DNA from: Apostichopus japonicus
Lineage: Eukaryota; Echinodermata; Holothuroidea; Aspidochirotida; Stichopodidae
Assembly (NCBI RefSeq): GCF_037975245.1
Contig: NC_092567.1
Coordinates: forward strand, 2,517,714 to 2,581,713
Direction: 5' to 3'
Length of the DNA: 64,000 nucleotides
Notes under the pieces: model-generated
Databases searched by the model: none
Seen by the model: only the letters and a program-made list of their open reading frames with translations
Told to the model about the DNA's origin: nothing
Translations under genes and position numbers: made by a program
Shown here: positions 1-11,662 of the stretch, piece by piece
Numbering within the stretch: the first letter of the stretch is position 1
Layout: every line of letters starts with the position of its first letter

Positions 1-184
1 ATGAATTGTGTGAAGTAGGGAATTTCATTGCAGAAGCATTTTGTAATTTAAGAGCAAGCCATATATGAATTTAAAGTGTGATGATCGGTAGATTGCAAAC
101 ACTAATGTGCATCAACATCATTTTGGAGTGCAGGAGCGCAGAATTTATCTTCGGATATAATCTCTATGTTTTACACTGTTTCAG

Positions 185-245
185 GAAGATGCTAACTTCT
201 CTACTTTCAAAACTGATCTACCGTCACCGTGTGTGGTATATGCTG
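185..245 (+). CDS. Putative internal coding exon, protein not recognised
   Basis: The exon is bounded by a pyrimidine-rich acceptor (tgtttcag) and a good donor (gtgagt). It is 61 bp, open in one frame starting EDANFSTFK and ending CVVYA plus one base. That leftover base pairs in phase with the two leading bases of the next candidate exon at 575, completing a glycine codon. This phase match is the main support; the short length is the main weakness. No upstream exon or start codon is visible, so the 5' part of the gene probably lies outside the window. Confidence 0.5.
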
Positions 246-574
246 GTGAGTATGATGACTAATTACAAGATTTACTGCATATCCTTTCAGTCATATCCAT
301 TTGCACATACAATGCAATCAAAGTTTTCTTTCCATTTTATCTCTATCCTAAGACTATGATTGGTCTCACATATCTATGTACTAGATCATCAAGTTTTGAC
401 TTTTTTTGTGGTGAAGTGCGTCACGGTGACAACTAGGATTCATCCAGAGTGCAAGAGTTTTACTTGCAGGCTACTCTTGCATAATTTCTGAAAGAAATTG
501 CTTTTAAAATTATAATCCATGGATCTTTATACTTTAAGATATTAATAAAAAATGCTTTTGCTTTTATGTAACAG

Positions 575-740
575 GTTGCAATCCATTTCTTAGAAACAGA
601 ATGACAATAACAGTTGATCGGGAACCTCTGCTGTATCCTACATCCATTATTGCTGCGTTGAAGATGTTGTTCATGAGCTACTATGTGTTCAACATATGCT
701 ATCCCACAGAGGTTCAAGCAACCATGGAATACATACAGAG
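575..740 (+). CDS. Putative coding exon, conserved-looking C-terminal region of an unrecognised protein
   Basis: Acceptor tttatgtaacag and donor gtacag flank a 166-bp segment (2 + 54 codons + 2). It is fully open and in phase with the exon ending at 245. The peptide runs CNPFLRNRMT..., then YPTSIIAALKMLF, SYYVFNICYPTEV and ends TMEYIQ. From memory, uncharacterised invertebrate proteins end in a similar helical block of the form 'SxYVFNxxYPxE...FIQR', but I cannot name the family. If the donor is not used, the frame reads on only to a TGA near 764, so either a 3' exon follows or this is the terminal exon. No rival frame of comparable quality exists here. Confidence 0.55.
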
Positions 741-2698
741 GTACAGTTTAAACCTAGTTTCTTGACAGATTAACAAAGGAGGTGCATTCAAACTACAGTT
801 CCTCCATCTTGTTGAGATCCTGCAAGAAGAACTGTAAAGTCATGTTCAGTTTGTTCAGTAATAGCTTTCTTTATGTCAGTGTCAATGCCAACAAATGTTG
901 TGCAACATTAAATGTTTTCATTAAACTACTAGTGCACCTGTCACGGCATGCAAATTACAACAGTTTATACATAATAAAACGGATAAAAACTTGTACTTTA
1001 TTCCCAACAGAATACTGTTCGAGATTGATCCAGGGAGAGGGTCTAGGGCAAAGAAATCTTACAGATGGTGTATAAATCCGAAAGTAACTTCTCTTTGTGA
1101 GCGGATGAAGGAAAGTAGAGAGTGAGATATGCAGTGAATGTGGCCAAAAGCTACTTGAGTTAACTGCATTTAATTTTGTTTTGTTTAATGCCATATACGT
1201 TTTTGTTTTGTTTAATGATACCTCCATTTTAAAAGCGCTGACTCTGTGAACTATTCTGCTATAAATCACTAAATTTTACAGATTCATGTTTCAATGTAAC
1301 TTAAAGTTGATTTTTAAAATACTTAATAAACAATAAGGTAATCTGCTTGCTTCAGAAGTCTTTTAACCAAACATTGTATTTTCTTAAATACAAAATATGA
1401 TTCTGTACAGAACAACCTCGTAGCTTTTTCAGTACAAGTTGGATGTAATTATATAAAAATATCCCAAATTTGAGCACTGTCAAGTAGATTTTCTGATTGT
1501 TCTATATATTGGAAAGGGTTCATTTTAGCAAAAAAATATCCCAGTGTGCCTGAGCATTTCAATGGAAGTTTCATCACTTTGACATTGACCATCAATCTAA
1601 CTGTTTTCTTTTTTCTTTCTATTGATTTGGGAGTTGTTCTGATAGCAGTAAAGCTTATTTCCAAGAGTAGCAACTGTACTCATTGGAAACAAAGTATTTT
1701 TACTAGAAGAAATCCTTTTAAGTACTCTAAGCATAAGTAGTATTTGAGTTTCACACTGTTAATAGCTTTCTGTTTCAGGTTCAGTTTCAATGCAACTTAA
1801 GTGGTTTCCAGGTTCATGTTATTGTTTTGTTTCTTATTTCTTTAGTATGTCATAGAATAGTATTTTTTAGTCGTTGCTCTTTCATTCTAGACACTATCTC
1901 TTTGTAAGAGTGCTTATTACAATGGACAGCAGTATCCTTGGTAGGTTTATAAGGTAAATTGACCCCCTGCTTTTCAGCATTTATCAATCTTGCTTAAATA
2001 GTATTTTACCTTTGGAAGTCTAATATCATCAGGAAAGTCCAGATTAATATGCTGAGATAGTTTAGTAGTAGTATGATAATATCACTGTTTTTCAACGCAC
2101 TGGTAGACAAATTCACACTTTATCCCTGTTTTGGAATGGTATCTTAACTGTTCATGTTTGTGTAATATATTGTTACATTGTTGTTTGCAGTGCTAATTCC
2201 ACATTTGCTGTATATGATGTTATCCTAAAAGTCTAAAACACCTGTCAAGATTTCATGTTGGTAAATAAAAATATGTGTGTTTGGTAAATTTGACTCTCTC
2301 AATGTGTTCCTCTTGGTATAACGTTTATTTTTTCATCTAAATCTCTTTCATATACAACAAATTCCTCTCCACATAGGATTCGCCCAGGATCACAAATTAC
2401 TTTACCAACATATAGCAGCTTCATTTGAATACATAATTTTTACTTTCAACCACTTTCAACCGTTTCTGTCTAGAAACGAAAAAGTTTGACCAATATACAT
2501 AAAGTATTTTGAATTTTACATCACTTTTTCAATGTTGCCACATAAAATTCTACCTGAATAAATAGAAATGAATCTGTTTCTACACAAACCGTAGTTGTGC
2601 ATTTACAGTTGCTGTTGTACACTGATGAAAAAACAGATGGAAACTAATTGACAGCTTTTCTTTTGTAAATATACAGAGAAATTTTTTACAGTGTACCT
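741..2698. other. No supported gene; possible 3' UTR or intron
   Basis: AT-rich sequence without a convincing exon on either strand. A poly(A)-signal-like aataaa occurs near 2264 on the + strand and could end the transcript of the 185-740 exons, but nothing else ties it to them. Open frames here are short and lack codon-like composition. Confidence 0.4.
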
Positions 2699-2798
2699 CC
2701 CTTAATTCCTCCATTTATAAGTGCAATCTATAACCTTACTTACTTACCTCATCAGGGTTTCATTGGATGACATTTGTTCTGGAGTAAATATCGTTGAC

Positions 2799-2944
2799 TC
2801 AGTCACCTTTAGTTTCAATAATATGGAAATCCTTTATTGTTATATTCAATCCTTGATAATTGTTTCTAGTATCGAATGGTCCTGGAATGGGAGGTGAAGT
2901 CCAACTGTTTGGTTGAGGAGGTGTTGATGAACATACAACGCCAT
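2799..2944 (-). CDS. Possible C-terminal exon of a small membrane protein (copy 1)
   Basis: On the minus strand an acceptor (ttgctatag) opens a 146-bp exon. It reads GVVCSSTPPQPNSW, then PPIPGPFDTRNN, GLNITIKDFHIIETKGD and a TGA stop. The frame is fully open and phase 1 at the acceptor. The Pro/Asn-rich tail would follow the hydrophobic exon seen just upstream (about 3000-3165). That upstream exon has lost one base relative to the second copy, which breaks its frame. The gene is therefore probably dead, or the deletion is a sequencing error. Function unknown. Confidence 0.35.
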
Positions 2945-2999
2945 CTATAGCAATAGATCAAGCCTTTCTTAATCTAAGGTCAATGTGACAATATGGTTA

Positions 3000-3165
3000 T
3001 TCCATTATACAAAACCAGTCAACATATCCAAATTGTGCAGACATCAATCCGATATACAAAGCTATTTGGAGAAACACATCCACTACTTCGTGTATTACCG
3101 TGATCGCCGTGTTAAACCTGTCGTACAACTGATGTGCCGTACGTTCTGATTTGAGTAATTATATC
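3000..3165 (-). pseudogene. Hydrophobic exon remnant of the duplicated membrane-protein gene (copy 1)
   Basis: Corresponds to the frame in copy 2 that reads QNVWYISCTTGL, then TAITVIHAVLDVFLQ and IALYIGLMSAQFGY, a pattern of two membrane-spanning or amphipathic helices. In copy 1 the motif after CTTGL is shifted by a single-base deletion (gtttaacacgg here, gtttagacacgg in copy 2), giving an early stop. Downstream sequence is otherwise well preserved, so the lesion looks recent compared with the age of the duplication. Confidence 0.4.
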
Positions 3166-3630
3166 ACATTTTCTATTGTTTACCTGTATTTGAAAGCTTT
3201 ACTAAAATATGAGTCATTTCTGCAGGTAACGCAGTAACATAACAAATTTATTCACATGTATCCAACCGAGGCAGAGGTCATACTATATACAATAGCAGGG
3301 AAACAACAGTTACTAAATTTATACACTGATGGCGTGCAGCCTTTGTAACGGCTTTATGAATGAGCCTGTTTTAAGTAACGTTCATTGGTTATGACACGCA
3401 CTTCGAATATGGGAACTGTTCAAATGAAATTCTCGCTAAATCAAATTTACTATAACGTTTTCTATTAAGAAGATATTCACATGTCACCCTACTGTGAAGT
3501 CCTTGCCTAGCTAAGTTCTAACTTGGATAAAGTTCTAGTTTCTAATTTGTAACCCGAAAATAATCTAACCGCTTGTCGACGAGGCACACGACAATTACTC
3601 AACAATCGACGTGTACATTAACCTCGATCG

Positions 3631-5330
3631 TATATGTCAATGCGGAATCGAGCAAAACAACGTATACTAACCATTATGACCCCTTGTCCCCTTTGACACT
3701 CAACTCTAGTGGTTCGCCTTGAATGTATATGATTCCACAAAAACTGAAGTCATGATCTTATAGCTATATCACGTTCCTTGTGAAGCTGTACCCGAACAAT
3801 GGAATCTAGCTAAATAGTACATTTCTTGATGTTTACTGCAATTTTCAATTAAAACATTTTTATTTTGAGTACTGCAGCTGGAACTCACGCAGCTAGTTAA
3901 GACTGTACACAAATGGACACAGCCACGAACAGCAGACGACAGGACTCGTTGTTCCTTAGCAACACAAATCTCCTTGCCGTCTATGCACCCAAACAAGCGC
4001 GTATGCTATGATAGGAGTGACCGTCGTAAGAAATTCGATAGCAATAGCCTTCTAAATCTAAAATAAAATGTGGCCGTATCGAAATTCAATTAGAACACCA
4101 GTAAATATCTCTAAATCTACTACATATTAATATCTATGTAAAGATGCAAATCTAATGTAAAGTGATGATCTAAATGCATCCACGGATAAGTTATTATAAG
4201 TTATATATCATAGTTTATCCATGATAAGTTATTATCAAAATTATAAATTGATTTGCTTTCGCTATTGTCTAAAATTCACAGTCAGTTTTTCGTTATTTAT
4301 CGATTTCAACTTTCTTTCCTAACTTCAACTTTCAACTTTTTCATCACAATTTTAGTGTAAAATTTCGACCATTTTGGTTGAAAATATCAACTCTCCCAAG
4401 TTCTACATTCTGCAAATATTTTGGTTTACGTTTGTCATATATATAGTCGAAAGGATAGCAATAAATCGAAAATTCGACATCTTATTTTCAAATTTGAAAA
4501 CGTTGGCCATTTTATCTTAAATTTGTCACAGACTCTTTGCATTTTCCAAATGTGGGCAAGGGGGCTGAAGATTTGACAGTCACGTTGAACTTCATTAGAT
4601 AATTTTATATTATAACGTGTGTGAAGGCAGCTTTTTTACATTGATCCCACCCCCCCCCCCACTCCTACTTGTGACCTCTAAAATATGACCCTGGGCTACA
4701 CATTTTTTTCTTAATTTCTGTTATTTATCTTTATGGGTAAATTGATTGATCACCGAAGATTGAAGTTGAAGAATCTGAATACATAATTTCAATGAAAATA
4801 ATAAATTAGTAAGTTCCTCTGTTAGCTTTTTTTTAAAAAAAAATTAAGATTTGCTTGTTTCTTCTCCAGTCCGATCGATATTTCAGGAAATGTTATAGCA
4901 TTTTTTGTTTGTTTCGTGGTAAAGATATGAAGATTTCTCCTAGATTCGCTGAAGATGTTGACAAAACAAACATTTTTAAATTGAGCATGATTATTCCTCA
5001 TTGATATTTAATCAGCAGCTGCACAAAGTTCCTGTTTTCCATGATCTGAGTGTTTTCAAACAGCTGCTGTTTAACTGCTTACACCATTATAATTTATAAG
5101 TCATTTTTTATAATAATGGTTTATATGCTGCAAGTTATGTTTATTGAAGAAAATCCATGGGCCAGTCCAAGTTAATTAATGGTAGGTTGTACATTGTTTT
5201 TTTGATGTGAAAGTAGTCTGTAGGCTTATAAGAAGTTAATTGTTCTGGTTGTTGAAGATTTGACCAAATAAAATGATATCAAACAATACTGAAAAAGTAG
5301 CAACAGTGTTGTAGCCAGGTACATATATCA
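3631..5330. other. No gene seen
   Basis: AT-rich, no supportable exon. It contains a poly-C run near 4650 and AT-rich filler. The minus-strand open frame at 3769-3996 has no recognisable features. Confidence 0.4.
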
Positions 5331-5610
5331 TAGTACCAAGTACTTCGGAAACATGAGTTCCGAGTACCAGGTATCATAGTCCGATGACTACTTTGTAGGA
5401 TCCGAGCACCGAGTACCAATTTCCGAGTACAATAGTTTAGAAGCCGAGTACCGAGTACGAATTATACTACTTTAAAGTACTTGAGGTTCCCGAGAACCCA
5501 GGTATCCTAGCCCGATGACTGGCTTTTTAGGATCCCAGCACCGAGTACCAGTTTTCGAGTGCAGTATTCTATATACAGTATTCAATACCGACTACGAATT
5601 AAACTATTTC
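5331..5610. repeat. Two-unit tandem repeat, about 131 bp, built on a 'ccgagtac' submotif
   Basis: The block gtatcatagtccgatgact (from 5371) recurs as gtatcctagcccgatgact (from 5502), followed in both by taggatcc(g/c)agcaccgagtacca. Inside each unit the octamer ccgagtac/cgagtacc repeats at short spacing, so the region is a nested repeat. No coding potential. Confidence 0.8.
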
Positions 5611-5928
5611 ATACCAGTACTTTTGATTTCTTAAATATACAACAACCTAATATTTATAACTGCTCCCGGTGGTGATTATAAATGATATATACCAGTCGAA
5701 TATGAAGACAATGCTCGTGTCTTGTTATTGTTTGACAAATTTTCAAATGTAAAATGTCTTAAAATGATGGGTTAATAGGGTTGCAAGTGCCATATTAATA
5801 CTACAAACATGCTATAAATTGTTATATGTTAGAAACATATATACGTCACTTATGCTTTCTTTGTACATGCTATCTGTACTGTACTTGGTAATATAGTCGG
5901 CTATTCTGCTGCAGTAGAGACGCATGAG

Positions 5929-6048
5929 TATACTATTACTACTACTACTATCACTACTACTTCTACCACCACCACCAACAACACCACCACCACTACTACT
6001 AACACCACCACCACTACCACTACTACCTCTATTATTATTATTTTTATA
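5929..6048. repeat. (ACT/ACC)n trinucleotide repeat
   Basis: Imperfect run of act, acc and att triplets. The minus-strand translation is a meaningless Val-rich string. Confidence 0.9.
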
Positions 6049-7995
6049 ATTTTGTATATGTGCGGGTAGATTGCAATATATCTTTCAACTTGTCGAGATT
6101 TACTGTTCCAATCAGCAAAACATGCAATGACGAAACACAACTTCAATATGGGAAGCTGTGAGTTTTAGTGGGAAGGGAATTGGTCGGGGTATGGTTTTTT
6201 AGGGTAGGTGGGGTGTTTGCAGTCGGGATTCGTATGATTAAGTTTTGTTTTGCTTATGTTTACTTTCTCCTTAATTTCTTTGTTCAATGTTTTATCTATT
6301 TCTGATTTGACTTTTTTTGAAGTTTTTTGGAAGTAAAACTCTTCGACGAGAACCTCATTTTTTTTATAGGTTTACTTCTCTTTACTTTCATTCCTGTTAA
6401 TACTATTTTTTATTTATTTTTTGTGAACGTTTATACTGTTTAATGTTGTAGAAAAAAGAAGTAAACGAAACAAACCAATAACAGAACGTATTATTTATCA
6501 TAAGTAATCGTAGAATTAGACATCAAGATGGGAATATATAACACTAATAAGTTAACCATTTCCATTTGAAGTGACGAGATGTAAAAAGCTGCCATTTCAA
6601 TATTTCCACAACAATTTGTTGAAATAAAGAACTAAGTAATGATCTTTCAGAGAATTGTTAAATTACCAACTCTTGTATAAAAGTCAACATTGTAACTTTC
6701 CGCCGAAAATTGTTGAAATGCAGATATATGTTGAGATAACAAAAATTAACTACAGTTAAAATTGTTCAGAAAATTGTGAAATTGCACAATCGGAAAGAAT
6801 TCACAACTCAACTCTGATACAATTTAGTAAAAAATAGAAAATTCAGCTCGGGCACTCGTCACATTTGAACAAATGTATCTTATGCTCTGCTTTTTTGGTA
6901 ACTTCGGTGTCTAGCCCAACACTTGCTCCTGAGCTCTAACCCTTCGATTATATGTAATTAATATATTTTGAAGATTAAAGTATGCGCCAATTATTCCTCA
7001 GCTTCACGAAAAGATGACCTTTATTACATTTGTTTAACGTGTATACAAATTTCGACCCCGCTAATACAAAAGATTTTAAAATAGAAACAAAAAATAGTTG
7101 ATTACATTCAAAATGGTAAAATAGTATATATATATCATAGAAATACCACCGATTCTGCTATAAAAGTGTTGAAAAATTGAAACTTTATCGCAATTTGTAA
7201 AGACACAATAGAGGTCTTTGAAAGCAGTCGATTTTTCTTCTAAAAAGTGTTGATCATTCCGAGATACAATTGGTAGCACGAGCTTCGGATGCTGTGTTCT
7301 CGATGGAGTGTGGGTGTATCGCTTTCGTAGTCTTCATATTTGGGATTTCAAATGCATATCTGTGAGTGTAAACATGTATATAAGCGCCGAAGGATTTTAC
7401 TGAATGACGACTGTCCATCCCGTTGTGGAATGCAGGTGGCAAGATGACCCTCAGTACCGTATAACATATATTTCAACCACTGTTTAATGTCAAAATTATC
7501 ATCAAAGAGATGACCATGACCGATTTCTATGTCTCATACCAACTACAAAGTTGTACGAGGTCTTTATCATAATATTCCAAAGCGGACGTGCATTCAATAC
7601 GTTTCACTTGGCCTAGGGTGCGAATATGTACACTGCGTATATGTTAGAATACCAAACGCATACCAACGATCAATCATCGTGCAATGAGAAAGACTATTTT
7701 GATACAGGTGCATTACTGCTATCCTTATTGGTGTCTCTAGCTTAGTCATTTGACTTTGAACCCAACAAACATATTATAACGGTTTCGAATTTTCTTTTTG
7801 CTTAACTCAGGATCCAAATTTGTATACGTATTTTAAGGATAAGGGTATCAAAGCACCTAAGAACGACGCTTGAATAAGAGAGATCGAGAGAGAAGTACTT
7901 TATATTGTCTAGTAATTACCTTCCTTATTAATGCATATCGTTACTTACTCACTTTGAACCTAGATCTAACAACCACAGTCTGTCATTACTTTATG
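6049..7995. other. No gene seen
   Basis: AT-rich non-coding DNA. Short open frames at 7076-7279 and 7254-7442 (minus) have no domain-like features. No repeat structure that I could support. Confidence 0.4.
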
Positions 7996-8923
7996 TTAGG
8001 CTGTTCTAAATTGATGGTTACGCCATCCATAGATGATGGGATTCACGAAAGAGCTGATATTAGTTAACATCTTACAAAAGATTTGGAGAGCCAAAAGTGA
8101 TTTCAGATCCGTCGCAAGATAAATTTTGAAGACGTAATTAAAACATTGTGGTAACCCAAAAATGGTAAATGCACCGAGAACAATTGCGCTGTAGTGCGGA
8201 TGTGCATTTTCCACTCAAACGACTTTGCCCTCTGAGACCTGCTGTTTGATATAGTGTCCTCTCTGAGGTATGCGATGTAAAAGATTTTCATATACGTAAT
8301 GATCAGCAATAATAGCCACAAAAGTATTAGGAATGAAGCAGACAGCACATGCATTTTTAGTATCAGGGCATCGTACTGTTCAAGTGTACACACCAATTGA
8401 TGTGGGTCTCCACCGACACTCCGGACCGGTAGAGTTCCAAACACCGTTCCAAATGAATACCCAAAAAATACGATCATAATCGGTTTTCATCGAATTTATG
8501 ATGACGTGATATCTGAACGGACGAGATACCGCGATATATCGATCAACGGTTATTCCTAATAACAAGGCCATTCAACACAAAATGAAAATATATGCCGGTA
8601 GGAAGAGTTGAGACCTTGACCGGGCATGACTACAAGTTAAATCGCTAATTAACAGATGGTTTGAAGTCGCGAGTTGCATCGCAGCCAATCCTGTCAGAAA
8701 GTCGGTTACCGCCAAACCAAAAATGTAGTAATGGTTGCTGATTTCGCGCAATTCTCTGTAGCGTATATAAGAGACGAGCACCAACGCATTACCAAATAAA
8801 CACGTGAGTATAATGGACGTGTATACAGCAACGTAGACGATAGTTCCATAGACACTGACTCTTAATTAAACTGGTTCTCGAGTCACACCCTCTGTAGTCT
8901 GTAATATTAGATAAATTATCCAT
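7996..8923 (-). pseudogene. Rhodopsin-like (class A) GPCR pseudogene, intronless
   Basis: Reading 8923 down to 7996 gives a nearly full seven-helix receptor in broken frames. The N-terminus starts MDNLSNITDY with two N-glycosylation sequons. After a frameshift, TM1 carries FGNALVLVSYI; TM2 is IFGLAVTDFLTGLAAM; after an in-frame TGA at the start of TM3 comes ITVDRYIAVSRPFRY, with the DRY motif. A second frameshift precedes TM4-TM5 (LSASFLILLWLLLLIITY), and a third precedes TM6 and TM7, which ends SSFVNPIIYGWRNHQF, an NPxxY motif. At least three frameshifts and one nonsense codon make it non-functional. Large lineage-specific sets of intronless class A receptors are known in echinoderms, which fits. 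Ligand class cannot be told. Confidence 0.88.
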
Positions 8924-9494
8924 GATGAATTATAATAACAGAAAATAGTATTGGTAGTATTTTGTAATATTGTTTTGTTCTCGTATATCAAACTTTCTAG
9001 GCGAAAATAAGAAAACAAAGATTAAACTTCCGTTAACAAGAACCAATTTTAACAGAGAATAATTTGATCTTATAAATTATCTAATTCTACATAGTAATAC
9101 CTACTTTTCAATACTATATAAATAGCTAAGTACCATTAATGTGAGGGTCGGTACTACTTCAACCACTCAAAGAGAAAAACATCACTAATAATATATAAGA
9201 TTCCCGCCCATTTCTTTTCCTGTTGCAACATATTACTTACTTATTGGGTGTCTGAAGTGTGATGAGATATCCGCAATGATTGGCATGTTAATATCGTGTA
9301 TATAACCAACGTTGTATTCTTTCTATTTAAACGCTGCTGGTTAAGACGGTTACTTCATGACTTTAACTGCGCATGTGCAAACCGGAATCGTCGATGATTC
9401 TAACAAGAACCCTAAACCTATACACTAGTGTTAGCGGTATTACCAAGTTTCTCCTAACATTAATAATAAAGGTGTACAAAACAGATTTGAAGTT
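8924..9494. other. No gene seen
   Basis: AT-rich flank of the GPCR pseudogene with no recognisable exon, RNA or repeat. Confidence 0.4.
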
Positions 9495-9612
9495 AGTACT
9501 TGTACTCGTATAGTTCCTGTACGGTACTTCACGTACTGTAGTTCCTGTACTACAGTTCCTGTACTGTAGTTCCTGTATTTAAGTTCCTGAACTATAGTTC
9601 GTGTACTGTAGA
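9495..9612. repeat. Short tandem repeat of 'agttcctgtactgt'
   Basis: About seven imperfect copies of a 14-17 bp unit (agttcctgtact plus a variable gta). The unit contains the self-complementary gtac. No coding content. Confidence 0.85.
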
Positions 9613-9932
9613 ATAAGGCAGATATGCACTTGTTGAAGGAAATTGTTAATGTGTGAATATTTAATGAAAGTACTAAAACGCACAGAATTGGCGTTTCCTA
9701 CTTTGACGGTATACTAAATTTTAGCTATTTATATCAAATGTAAAATATAGAATATAAAAACTTACACTAAAAAGTGTTAACCAAACCATGCTGTAATTTG
9801 ACGATACAGAACTGTCAGTGCAGATGTATTCTAGATATTACATATATCTCTTTGTGTTCACCCATTAACCTGCCTGTGGTATGTGCGTGTGTTTGTCCCT
9901 TCTGTTACTGTATGTTACTTGTCATTTAGCCT

Positions 9933-9960
9933 CTGAAGAAGATTCTACTAGGATCGAAAC
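9933..9960 (+). other. Hammerhead-like core motif, weak
   Basis: CTGAAGA at 9933-9939 is followed by a stem-loop (gattct, loop act, aggatc, six pairs with one G-U) and then GAAAC at 9956-9960. This matches the hammerhead layout CUGANGA, stem II, GAAA, in which position 7 is free. An extra A sits at the base of stem II, and I could not find a convincing stem I partner or cleavage triplet. It may be a remnant of a Penelope-like or retrozyme repeat. Confidence 0.3.
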
Positions 9961-10620
9961 GTGAGGCCAACTTACATTTACACATTCTCTTACACAGGCT
10001 CTCTAGTGGATAAGTAGTTTGCTAACAGTTTTATTTTATTTTGAGTTTAATATTGGAATAAATAATGTAAGTATTAATATATTCAAACTCGTGCAAACCC
10101 CCAAGGCTGTGTTGTTTTTATAATTCACTGATCAACCATTACCACGTCTTTCTTTGGTCAGCCTTGATCCCGTTACAAATTGTGCTATTTCCTATTCATT
10201 ATCAATATATAGCACGAATAGGCTTGTTGAAGTCAATTTTAGTCCTGCGTAACAAGTTTAACCGGTATTCGTAGCCACATGATTGACACCGAGTCTACCA
10301 CAAGATATCACAATGAAGGGTCGCAGCCTGCTCAAAAATTCACAATAACGAAAGGAATACGAATCCACTTCTCAGGTTAACATAAGAGTCACAACGAAAA
10401 ATGATATTATTTTACATTAACCTCAGCATTAAGGCATTATACTGTTTTCTTGTGTAACAATATTAAGGGAAGGGTTCGTTGGTACCTGAATGGGACTTGT
10501 CAATCTGGGTATTACGAAAGCTAGTATATACAAGATTCTACTCTTCGTTGCAATTCATATAGATTACTTCCTCTGGTTCGGTTGTTCTTGTTTGAATTGG
10601 CGTTTTGTCTCCATTTCAAC
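9961..10620. other. No gene seen; may include 3' UTR of the Death domain gene
   Basis: Downstream of the stop codon at 10621 on the minus strand. tttatt (aataaa on the minus strand) occurs near 10032, which would give a roughly 0.6-kb 3' UTR. This is only a suggestion. Confidence 0.3.
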
Positions 10621-10866
10621 TCATGTAGGCTTATATTCGTTAAGCAAATATTCTTGTAAATCAACTCTTCCTACATTTTTCAAAGCATCTTTGAGAACTA
10701 AATAAGTTGCAGCGCTAGCTCTTTTCCTTTTCAACACAAGTAGCATTTGGTATATCTTCTCCTTAGTTGGATAACCTTTTGGTTCGAGATTTTCGAGTTG
10801 TCCTTCAGTCAACTGAAGCTTCCTTCCAACATCCATCCAGCACATGCCAAGTTTTTCTGATAAGTC
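10621..10866 (-). CDS. Death domain protein, terminal exon
   Basis: An acceptor (tcgttttcacag) opens a phase-0 exon of 81 codons plus TGA. It reads DLSEKLGMCWMDVGRKLQL, then GQLENLEP, YPTKEKIYQMLLVLKRKR, SAATYLVLKDALKNVGRVDL and EYLL. This is the canonical Death domain pattern: helix 1 with the W-x-x-L/V-G-R-x-L-x-L core, the YPT-x-x-E-x-x-Y-x-M-L turn, and the terminal 'L-x-x-AL-x-x-x-GR-x-DL' helix. Death domains mediate homotypic assembly in apoptosis and innate-immune signalling. Here the domain ends the protein. Upstream exons, which would tell whether it is an adaptor, receptor or kinase, were not found at higher coordinates. An ATG at 10902 lies in the presumed intron and is unlikely to be the start. 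Confidence 0.85.
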   Translation of the reverse strand, partial: DLSEKLGMCWMDVGRKLQLTEGQLENLEPKGYPTKEKIYQMLLVLKRKRASAATYLVLKDALKNVGRVDLQEYLLNEYKPT

Positions 10867-11662
10867 CTGTGAAAACGAAGTATAAGAGAAAAGTACTCTC
10901 ATATCAATACTTGTATGTCTCTACTCAAATCATGCACTTTCCTATCTACCTTATCTGCTAACATAATGCAAACGTTTAGCACTGCGCAGCAACGCATTGA
11001 CCGTATAAACCTTTAAATCTGTTTTGAACGGAAATAAGCCGATGGGCTGCTGCTCTCATTCTGGCAGAGACTTTTGACATGACGTATGCTCTCACGGCTA
11101 GGCATGTAGGTTCAGCAATATGATGTCTGGATGAAAGACCCTCCCCTGTCATGAAAAGAGAGATGTTGGGAGTCCGGTAACTTTCGGGGTACATCGATCA
11201 GAAGATTAAGAAGGAGACCAAACTCCTGGGCCATCTCTGGTGGATGAGAAGTTGAAAAGTACTCTCGTCAGTAACAACTACATGTTGAGAATACGCTGTG
11301 TATCAGGCACAGTGAAGGACAACAGGGAGGAAGCTAGCTATTCATCTCAAGTGAATGAAACATTGTGTGTTCATCGCCTGTGGATGACACGTCCAGTGGC
11401 ATATGGCCAAACGCTACGTCTGGAGGAGGTCCATACACGTTGATGTCATTATAACTGTGACAGTGTGAACCCAATTTTATTCCTCTCGACTTGAAACTCG
11501 ATACAAAACGCAGATGTGTTAGTTCAAAATGAGAAATCCTGAACAAAGAGGCAGTGGACGGAGACCCGGAAGTGTGTTCGTAGGTAGCATCGCAAATCAC
11601 TTTACGAATATTGCAGGTAAGGCTGATGGTAGAAAATTCATGATTTGAGCAAAAACAGTTGA
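10867..11662. other. No supported gene
   Basis: Slightly higher GC than the surroundings. The minus-strand open frames 10976-11194 and 11334-11600 have no recognisable motif. The higher GC may mean a decayed transposon continuing into the element at 11663. Confidence 0.35.

Larger units (their letters stand above)
2700..3630. repeat. Diverged duplicated segment, copy 1 (partner 22060-22975)
   Basis: About 0.9 kb aligns by eye in the same orientation with 22060-22975. Shared blocks occur throughout, for example tttagtttcaataatatgga, catcaatccgat, gagaaacacatcca and agcagggaaacaacagttac. Small indels and many substitutions separate the copies, so the duplication is old. Both copies span two exon-like stretches of a minus-strand gene plus the sequence between them, so this is a gene-segment duplication rather than a classic transposon. 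No terminal repeats or target duplications were found at the edges. Confidence 0.8.

Noticed and set aside
10976-11194. Possible gene, 72 codons, minus strand
   Set aside because: No recognisable motif, no good splice sites, and adjacent frames are equally open.
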